A stretch of 64,000 bases of DNA, from the NCBI RefSeq assembly GCF_003201675.2, contig NZ_CP029287.2, forward strand, positions 1,302,001-1,366,000. The letters run 5' to 3'. The stretch comes from Metallosphaera hakonensis JCM 8857 = DSM 7519. GTDB taxonomy: Archaea; Thermoproteota; Thermoprotei_A; Sulfolobales; Sulfolobaceae. Every line of letters starts with the position of its first letter. Position 1 is the stretch's first letter. This document shows, piece by piece, positions 58,612 to 64,000 of the stretch. Below the pieces are notes generated by a model, which was given only the letters and a program-made list of their open reading frames with translations, was not told where the DNA came from and did no database searches. The position numbers and the translations under genes were made by a program.

Positions 58612-59308
58612 TAAGGGACTTGGTATAAGACTCTTGGAATATCACAGTCAAATCCTCTAAAACATACTTTATAACATCTCTAGCAAGGAGCAATTTCCTA
58701 GTCTGAAGGTCCGTCTCTAGATATATTTTTTCAGGAATTATTACCTTTAGAACCTTCTGATCTTCTGATAGCTCAGTAGTAAGTTGCTCTACTCCAGGGA
58801 ACCATCTCTTGACTAGAACCTGAATTTTATCCTTAACCTCTTTTATCTCCTTCACCACTTTAACTCGATATATCAAAGTTTTACCAGCTAACGGATGATT
58901 CAGATCTATATAGACCCTACCTCCACTTACACTTTTTATGATACCCATAGATCCATCAGAGAATCTAACAGGTAGACCGGGAAAAGGGGTAACTCCTTGT
59001 TTTCTAAGTTCACCTATCGACAAAACCCTGACCTTTGCTGGATCCCTCAACCCATAGGCGTTCTCTGGAGAGATTTCTATTTCTCTCTCCTCGTTTAACT
59101 CCATTGTATACAAACTGTCCTCTAAACCTTTGATGAGCCTGTGTTCGCCCAGTATAACCAACTGTGGCTCGTATTTTTTATCTTGGGAGTAAATGCCGGC
59201 TTTTTTGGCCTCTTCTTCAATCGTAGTCTCTATAACTTCTCCAGTATTTTTGTCCTTTCCAGTGTAATCTATATAAATAAAATCTTTCTCTTTGAACATG
59301 ATGGTCAA
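58601..59308 (-). CDS. FKBP-type peptidyl-prolyl isomerase, SlyD-like
   Basis: This 235-aa long-type archaeal FKBP accelerates proline isomerisation. It has the catalytic fold split by an insert-in-flap domain (about 85-145), with [20 protein letters not shown] and [13 protein letters not shown] signatures. A C-terminal extension of about 80 residues follows, as in archaeal 26-29 kDa FKBPs. Likely cytosolic chaperone. Confidence 0.93.
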   Translation of the reverse strand: MTIMFKEKDFIYIDYTGKDKNTGEVIETTIEEEAKKAGIYSQDKKYEPQLVILGEHRLIKGLEDSLYTMELNEEREIEISPENAYGLRDPAKVRVLSIGELRKQGVTPFPGLPVRFSDGSMGIIKSVSGGRVYIDLNHPLAGKTLIYRVKVVKEIKEVKDKIQVLVKRWFPGVEQLTTELSEDQKVLKVIIPEKIYLETDLQTRKLLLARDVIKYVLEDLTVIFQESYTKSLINQ

Positions 59309-59499
59309 TGCTCATACTGATATGCAATTTTAAAATTAGTCATAAAGTGAGAGATTACTCATCTGTTATCCGAAACGTCCTGTGTTCAACATATAGATAC
59401 CCTAATTTTAGTTCTATGAGGGTTCTTCTCTATAACGTACTAAGCAGACTAGTACTAACAGAAATATTTTATTTATTTTGATGTTAAGTTCCGTTTTCT

Positions 59500-59662
59500 A
59501 GCTTTTTCATGGATTCTTTACGAATTCAGTCTGTTTAGGAAAATAAAACAAATTTAAATGAATTATTTCCCATAAATTAGATAGAAATTTAAACTTCACA
59601 GTTTCCTTTATTTTACCTAACTTAGCCATAATTACAATTTCCAATTAACACCTGAATTGTTA
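59500..59662. repeat. MITE copy C, degenerate
   Basis: The left end (CATGGATTCTTTACGAATTC region) and right end (ACAATTTCCAATTAACACCTGAATTG) align with MITE copies A, B and D but with many changes. Internal CAGTTTCCTTTATTTTACCT and CATAATTACAATTT segments keep the family pattern. The ends no longer form clean inverted repeats and no target duplication is seen. Confidence 0.55.
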
Positions 59663-59780
59663 GAAGTCATTATTGTAATACATAAGTAGACCATTTTATA
59701 ATAAAAATTTTAATCTAGCATAAGAAGCATGATCAGTATAAAAATAAAACGGATTTACCTAAGAGCCCGAACGGGATCAT

Positions 59781-59942
59781 GGGCGATTCAGGTTTCCATT
59801 GCGAATTGTAATTATGGAAAAAAAGATCAAATAAGGGAAGTTGTTAGGCCAAAATCCTTACACAGTCCATAGGAGAGCATTTAGTTAAATTCATTCTATC
59901 TCAATAAATAAACTGAATTCGCAAAGGAGACGTGAATCGCCC
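59781..59942. repeat. MITE copy B (162 bp) with target duplication
   Basis: It starts GGGCGATTCAGGTTTCCATT and ends, read inward from the right, GGGCGATTCACGTCTCCTTT. GGATCAT (59774-59780 and 59943-59949) flanks it as an exact 7-bp target duplication. No coding potential. It lies in reverse orientation to copy A. Confidence 0.92.
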
Positions 59943-60068
59943 GGATCATAAACTTCCGTGATTCATTGAATTTGTTATACAATCTAGGAATACTTATCGT
60001 GATTTTCAATTTAACGATTGATATGATAATTATCAAGGCTTTTAAGTTAACGTCGTGATACTCATGAT

Positions 60069-60305
60069 GTGGGTAATAAGACTTTCACATTTGGTGATAT
60101 CAGAATAAGGGAAGTTAAGGGAAAGTATTATGTTTACATTATAGAGAAGGATAATGAAGGTAAGAGAAGGGATCGTTATATAGGTCCTTTAGATGAGGTC
60201 GTGAAAATAGCAGCGGGAGTTCTAGGGGGAAACCCCCTAATGTGGGCCCGGAGGGATTTGAACCCTCGACCACGCGGTTATGAGCCGCGCGCTCTACCTA
60301 GCTGA
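60069..60305 (+). pseudogene. Int(N): N-terminal fragment of an SSV-type integrase
   Basis: This 78-codon frame starts at GTG 60069. The first ~58 residues (FGDIRIREVKGKYYVYIIEK, RYIGPLDEVVKIAAGVLGG) closely resemble the N-terminus of SSV1-type tyrosine integrases. The frame then reads through the 3' end of the tRNA on the opposite strand (RPRGYEPRALPS) and stops inside the tRNA D arm. SSV-type elements split their integrase gene when they insert in a tRNA, and this is the N-terminal half with the att site. The catalytic half, Int(C), was not found in the window. Confidence 0.88.
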
Positions 60306-60316
60306 GCTACGGGCCC
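60243..60316 (-). tRNA. tRNA with CAT anticodon (Met elongator or Ile2); att site
   Basis: Read on the minus strand, acceptor GGGCCCG pairs with CGGGCCC followed by A. D stem GCTC/GAGC, anticodon stem CGCGG/CCGCG and loop CTCATAA give anticodon CAU. There is no intron. Sequence alone does not decide between elongator Met and Ile2 (agmatidine at C34); the initiator looks less likely. The 3' half forms the attachment site for the Int(N) element on its left. Confidence 0.9.
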
Positions 60317-60442
60317 TATATCTCCACTTACTATACTACTTTTATTTTTAAGGCTTACGTTCTATTAGCCTTAGGTTATTCGGCCACCTCACACCATGAT
60401 ATAAATGAGGCAAGATGGGAAAGAGATCTCAGATAGGCATAC

Positions 60443-60452
60443 AAATTTATAC
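60443..60452 (+). promoter_or_regulatory. TATA box of ahcY
   Basis: AAATTTATAC lies about 25 bp upstream of the ATG at 60473. This distance fits a leaderless transcript and rules out the alternative TTG at 60461 as the start. Confidence 0.6.
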
Positions 60453-60472
60453 TTCGTTTTTTGGATTTCCAC

Positions 60473-61723
60473 ATGAATTACAGAATTAAGGATATATCCC
60501 TTGCAGATCAAGGGAAAAACCAACTTGAATGGGCAGAAATACATATGCCTGCACTTATTAAAATACAGAAAGACTTGGAAAGAGAGAAACCATTGAAGGG
60601 AGTTAGAATTGCCGCGGTTTTACATGTGACCAAAGAAACTGGAGTTCTTATGAAAACTCTCAAACTAGCTGGTGCTGATATATCCTTAGCAGCAAGCAAC
60701 CCACTATCTACCCAGGACGATATAGCAGCGGCTCTAGTGAAATATTATGATGTGTCAGTCTTTGCTTGGAAAGGTGAGTCCGAGAAAGATTATTACGATA
60801 ATATTAAGTCTCTACTGGAGAGCGAGCCTCAGATTGTTATGGATGATGGGGGTGATTTACACGCATTTTTACACGAAAATGGTCTATACGGCAAAGTTTT
60901 CGGAGGTACCGAGGAAACAACTACTGGAGTAGTAAGACTAAAGGCTATGGAGGAGCAAGGTGTTCTAAAATATCCAGTGATCGCTGTTAACAACGCATTC
61001 ACTAAATACCTTTTTGATAATAGGTTCGGAACAGGCCAAAGTGCCATAGACGGTGTTCTACGAGCCACAAATATTCTAATAGCAGGTAAAACTTGTGTAG
61101 TTGCAGGCTACGGATGGGTCGGCAGAGGCATAGCCTCCAGGTTAAGAGGGTTAGGAGGAAGGGTTATCGTAGTAGAGGCAAGTCCTTTGAGAGCTTTGGA
61201 AGCAGTTATGGAAGGTTTTGAAGTTATGAACATGAGAGACGCCTCTAAAATAGGAGATTTATTCATAACTGCCACAGGAAACATTAGGGCAATTTCCAAG
61301 GAACACATAGCTAACATGAAAGATGGCGCTATTCTCGCGAACGCAGGGCATTTTAATGTTGAGATAGACGTAGAAGGTCTAAGATCTATGGCTAAATCCA
61401 GGAGAATAGTTAGGCCATATACCGAAGAGAACGAATTGCAGGATGGAAGGCGGATATACCTGCTAGCCGATGGTAGATTAGTCAACCTAGCTGCAGGAGA
61501 AGGGCATCCAAGCGAAGTTATGGATCTAAGTTTCTCTAATCAAGCTCTCTCTATTGTCCATATATATAAAAATCGAGGTAAACTGGAACCAAAAGTATAT
61601 GACGTGCCAAATCACATAGATGAGCAGGTTGCATTACTAAAGTTAAACTCAATGGGCATTGAAATTGAAAAACTCACTGAAGAACAGATAGAATATTCTA
61701 AACAATGGAAATATGGAACGTAA
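60473..61723 (+). CDS. ahcY: Adenosylhomocysteinase
   Basis: This 416-aa NAD-dependent enzyme hydrolyses S-adenosylhomocysteine to adenosine and homocysteine. [20 protein letters not shown] binds NAD, and [21 protein letters not shown] carries conserved substrate contacts. The ATG at 60473 is set by the promoter. The enzyme serves the several AdoMet methyltransferases in this window and elsewhere. Confidence 0.97.
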   Translation: MNYRIKDISLADQGKNQLEWAEIHMPALIKIQKDLEREKPLKGVRIAAVLHVTKETGVLMKTLKLAGADISLAASNPLSTQDDIAAALVKYYDVSVFAWKGESEKDYYDNIKSLLESEPQIVMDDGGDLHAFLHENGLYGKVFGGTEETTTGVVRLKAMEEQGVLKYPVIAVNNAFTKYLFDNRFGTGQSAIDGVLRATNILIAGKTCVVAGYGWVGRGIASRLRGLGGRVIVVEASPLRALEAVMEGFEVMNMRDASKIGDLFITATGNIRAISKEHIANMKDGAILANAGHFNVEIDVEGLRSMAKSRRIVRPYTEENELQDGRRIYLLADGRLVNLAAGEGHPSEVMDLSFSNQALSIVHIYKNRGKLEPKVYDVPNHIDEQVALLKLNSMGIEIEKLTEEQIEYSKQWKYGT

Positions 61724-62184
61724 ATATCTAATACATTTAAGTCACAGAGTTTTTATATTTAATTTACGTACTTATCTATTTTGAGCAAATTACTTGTACA
61801 CGAGTATATGCAAGGACAAGTCACGGGTCTTTTATGAATTCGGTTTATTTACCTAAGTAGATTGAATTTAATTGAACACTCCCGTACGGACTGGTAGGGA
61901 TTCACGCTTAACAATTTCCTTTATTTGATCTCTCTTTGGAATAATTATGATTCACAATTGGCACCTGAATAGCCCCGTATGCAGAAGCCAAGCGAATCAT
62001 TTTAATTATCTGGAATATAATTAAATAACATAAAATAATTATAAAATATGAAAACTTTTTAGAGTTTAATAATGTAATTTTGATCAACATTGTTCACTAT
62101 TTTTATTATTTAATGAAACAGGCTTGATTAGACTTGGAAAACTATAGTAAAATTCTACAAGAACTAATACTTAACGTACACGTA
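61724..62184. other. Accessory gap with a MITE
   Basis: This 460-bp AT-rich stretch contains MITE copy D (61814-61975). The rest (61976-62184) shows no supported gene, only long AT-rich runs up to the left end of IS copy 3. Confidence 0.6.
61814..61975. repeat. MITE copy D, partly diverged
   Basis: The internal part matches copy A almost continuously (CGTACGGACTG, ACAATTTCCTTTATTTGATC). The left terminal repeat is altered (GGACAAGTCACGGGTC) and the right reads CACCTGAATAGCCCC. A clean target duplication is not visible. Confidence 0.65.
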
Positions 62185-62871
62185 GGGCGGCTCAGGAGTC
62201 CATTGCGATTTCAATTTATTTCTATAGAATTAGATAGTAGAAATTGATTCTACATTTTCGGTAACACTAATAGGGGACGAGCATGAGGTAATATCATGGA
62301 ACTATCAACTGTGAACCAGGTAACCCTCTACGGGGTCCGGATTATGGAGCTCGTAGAGAGACCTGGGAAGATATCCCTCACGCTCGTCCCCAAGATATTA
62401 CCCGATGACGCCTTATTAAACAAACCGGTCCAGGAGATCGAGAGGATGGCCTTGGAGGAAGCTGAGAGGATTAGTCCCAACTACCAAAGGGGTAAGGAGG
62501 TCAAGAGGAAGGGTTACGCGAGCTACAGGTTCCTGAAGGGGTTTGGGATCGTGATGGACGAGAGGGAGGTGAGGTACGAATTGGAGTGGATATCGGTGAA
62601 GCTGCCAGTGCTTTACGGTGAAGGGAGGGTGAGGACCCAGGTCGAGGAGACTCTGTTAAGGGAGGAAAGGAAGGTCTTCGCGTCCCTAATGTTGGTCTAC
62701 TCGGTGAAGGGAGGTAAGTTGAACGCCAAGCTCTGGATGCCCGAGATTGAAACGGGCAACGACTTCAAGTACGTTATAGTTGACGGGAAGTACGTGAAGC
62801 TCAAGGGACGAAAGGCGGTCCTCTTGGTGGCTATGGGCGTGACCCAGGAGGGAAAGAGGGCGGTCCTCGAG
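62185..62871 (+). mobile_element. Mutator-like IS, copy 3, truncated on the right
   Basis: The left end is intact from GGGCGGCTCAGGAGTCCATT at 62185. Identity to copies 1 and 2 runs to CTCGAG near 62871 and then stops abruptly, so the second half of the transposase (second Asp and Glu) is missing. The break coincides with the start of another degraded element. Confidence 0.88.
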
Positions 62872-62901
62872 AGAGTGTCCCGAACGCAAATAATTGAATA
62901 A
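62296..62901 (+). pseudogene. Transposase of IS copy 3, C-terminally truncated
   Basis: The first 192 residues match the copies above, including VIVDGKYVKL. Thereafter the frame reads nonsense (ERVSRTQIIE) derived from the next element and stops at 62901. Several substitutions (for example FGIVMDEREVRYELEW) separate this copy from copies 1 and 2, so it is the most diverged of the three. Confidence 0.85.
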
Positions 62902-64000
62902 AAATATCAAGAGAGAAATATAATATTATAAGATTTTAAGGATGAAATACAGTTATATCTTTCAGTGTAACTGAAGATCGATCTTATACTGTAAGGCAAA
63001 TTAACCAATTGTGGAGAAAAACAGAATTTTCAACATACTCCTCACTACCCCACTCGAATCGCGCGAGAAGTCAATGGGCGAGCTGAGCCTCGGGGACCCT
63101 AGACAGGACCGAGGTGTACATCGAGGAGTTGTAGATCAACGCGATGACGTAGACGAAGAGCTCGGTCATCTCCCTGTCTACGTAGGGTCTCCAGTAGTTC
63201 TTCAAGAAGGTCCCGAAGAACTCCACGTGCCTCCTGAAACTGGGGAAGCCGATCAACCAGGTCGACGTTTTCCCCACGAATCCCCTGTCGGCTATCTTGT
63301 AACCGCTTAGGAAGAAGTCGACCTCGTTGTCAGGGAAGTTAGTTTCACCCGAATCTCGTGGACCAACATGGTAGGCGATATGGCTATGAATACCTTAAAG
63401 CCGAAGTAACTTCGATTCCTCTTCTTGGTGAACTCGCCCTTGAACCTCCTGCTTATCTTGCAGTTCACGAATTGGTAGAGCAACTTGGGCAAGTCCCTGT
63501 ACTTCCTCTGCTTCAGGCTCAGCTGGATCTTCTTCTTCAAGGTCTCCCTGTTCCTCTTCCCGAAGGGGACCTCGATTATGAAGGAGTCCACAGCCCAAAG
63601 TTTCCAGACCTTCCCATATAACGCACTACTGGGCAGGTAGTCAGTTAGCGCTAGTGTTTCTGATAAGTTCTTAGCTGGCGACCAGGGGTCCTTATGGTCA
63701 ATATTTACTGGAAATACTAGCGCTCAACTTCCCCTCCAACTCCTTTACATGTTCCTTGAAGGCCTCCTTGAACACCTCCCTAAATCCCTTGGCCCTCCTG
63801 TGGATCTCCGACTTGGACTTGCACTCCCCTAGGAACCACCTTACCACCACGTCAGTCATGTAGAAGCTCCGCACGTTCCTGTAGGAACACCTCCACACGA
63901 CCATGACTATCAACGCCCTCAACACGAAGTCATCTAGACGCGACAACACCTCCGACGTGACCAACATGTAGTTCATCTTCACAAGAGTTTTATGCCACGA
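62872..64000 (-). mobile_element. Degraded IS with DDE transposase, running off the window
   Basis: The junction with IS copy 3 reads GAGAGTGTCCCGAACGC at about 62871 and may be its terminal repeat; the other end must lie past 64000. It contains a minus-strand transposase pseudogene. Codon bias is GC-rich as in the other IS. The element family looks IS5-like, but this is not firm. Confidence 0.6.
63071..63982 (-). pseudogene. IS5-like transposase, frameshifted
   Basis: Homologous segments lie in different frames. Frame 1 (63982-63698) starts MKMNYMLVTSEVLSRLD. Frame 2 (to 63307) reads LTDYLPSSALYGKVWKLWAV then DSFIIEVPFGKR, with a DDE-type Asp and YFGFKVFIAI. A third frame from near 63352 reads FPDNEVDFFLSGYKIADRGF and continues to MGKTSTWLIGFP and the end at 63071. 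At least two frameshifts are needed, so it is a pseudogene of about 300 codons. ISC1234- or ISC1058-type relatives are possible. Confidence 0.75.

Larger units (their letters stand above)
59309..60068. other. Mobile-element debris upstream of Int(N)
   Basis: This 760-bp gap contains no supported gene other than debris. It holds one degenerate MITE (about 59500-59662) and one complete MITE (59781-59942). Just before Int(N) a TTGATA-7nt-TATCAA inverted repeat and CTTTTAAGTT (near 60040) look like an operator and a TATA-like box. If an element once integrated at the tRNA, most of it has been lost. Confidence 0.55.

Noticed and set aside
61908-62090. 60-aa minus-strand frame after ahcY
   Set aside because: It overlaps MITE copy D and is AT-rich low-complexity sequence.
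63358-63621. Plus-strand frame of 87 aa in the last IS
   Set aside because: The minus strand carries the transposase homology; this is its shadow.

Overview
The window is a chromosomal segment of a thermoacidophilic crenarchaeon of the order Sulfolobales. The evidence is the order of archaeal ribosomal, RNase P, exosome and proteasome genes, CedA/A1/A2 DNA-import genes, a carotenoid cluster with a fused archaeal-type lycopene cyclase, intron-bearing tRNAs, leaderless TATA-box promoters, and an SSV-type integrase fragment in a tRNA gene. Proteins such as EF-2, LeuB and Rrp41/42 look very like remembered Sulfolobus or Metallosphaera proteins. No database search was run, so the genus is not fixed.

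Layout. 1-2650: accessory edge with an orphan ORF, a strong nested inverted repeat, tRNA-Phe and a frameshifted IS copy. 2654-7012: carotenoid cluster (GT2 glycosyltransferase, crtY, crtB on minus; crtZ, crtI on plus), probably making zeaxanthin and perhaps its glycosides. 7171-8859: archease and cedA1-cedA-cedA2; cedA2 is only 50 aa. 8876-24333 (minus): cmk, eL34, EMC3/DUF106-like protein, adk, secY and the S10/spc-type ribosomal cluster up to uL3, then an SPOUT methyltransferase. 24337-33395: ileS, leuB, a DUF447 protein, an M28-like protein, a HAD hydrolase and EF-2. 33574-41451 (minus): xpf, prefoldin beta, pcc1, Brix, eL43, exosome Rrp42/41/4, SBDS, proteasome alpha, a C/D box sRNA candidate, two RNase P proteins, a COG1325 protein and eL15. 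41525-47771: YchF-like GTPase, sugar nucleotidylyltransferase, eS1, trmJ, HemK2, Dim1, DUF655, Rpo4 and eL21. 47854-49872: tRNAs with lsm-eL37-speE. 49873-53870: an accessory pocket with a MITE, tRNA-Val and a mutator-like IS interrupted by an intact IS256-family element. 53871-59308: antiporter-CBS, aCPSF1, G1P dehydrogenase, FKBP. 59309-60316: two MITEs and a tRNA-CAU overlapped by an SSV-type Int(N). 60473-61720: ahcY. 61724-64000: MITE, truncated IS copy and a frameshifted IS that runs off the window.

The core is translation and RNA-processing machinery in long, tightly packed minus-strand operons. Mobile DNA is confined to gaps beside tRNA genes and at the window edges. The least expected items are the Int(N) scar, a MITE family whose ends match the resident IS, the C/D sRNA in the rnp2-psmA gap, and a hydrophobic N-terminus on the RNase P Pop5 homologue.
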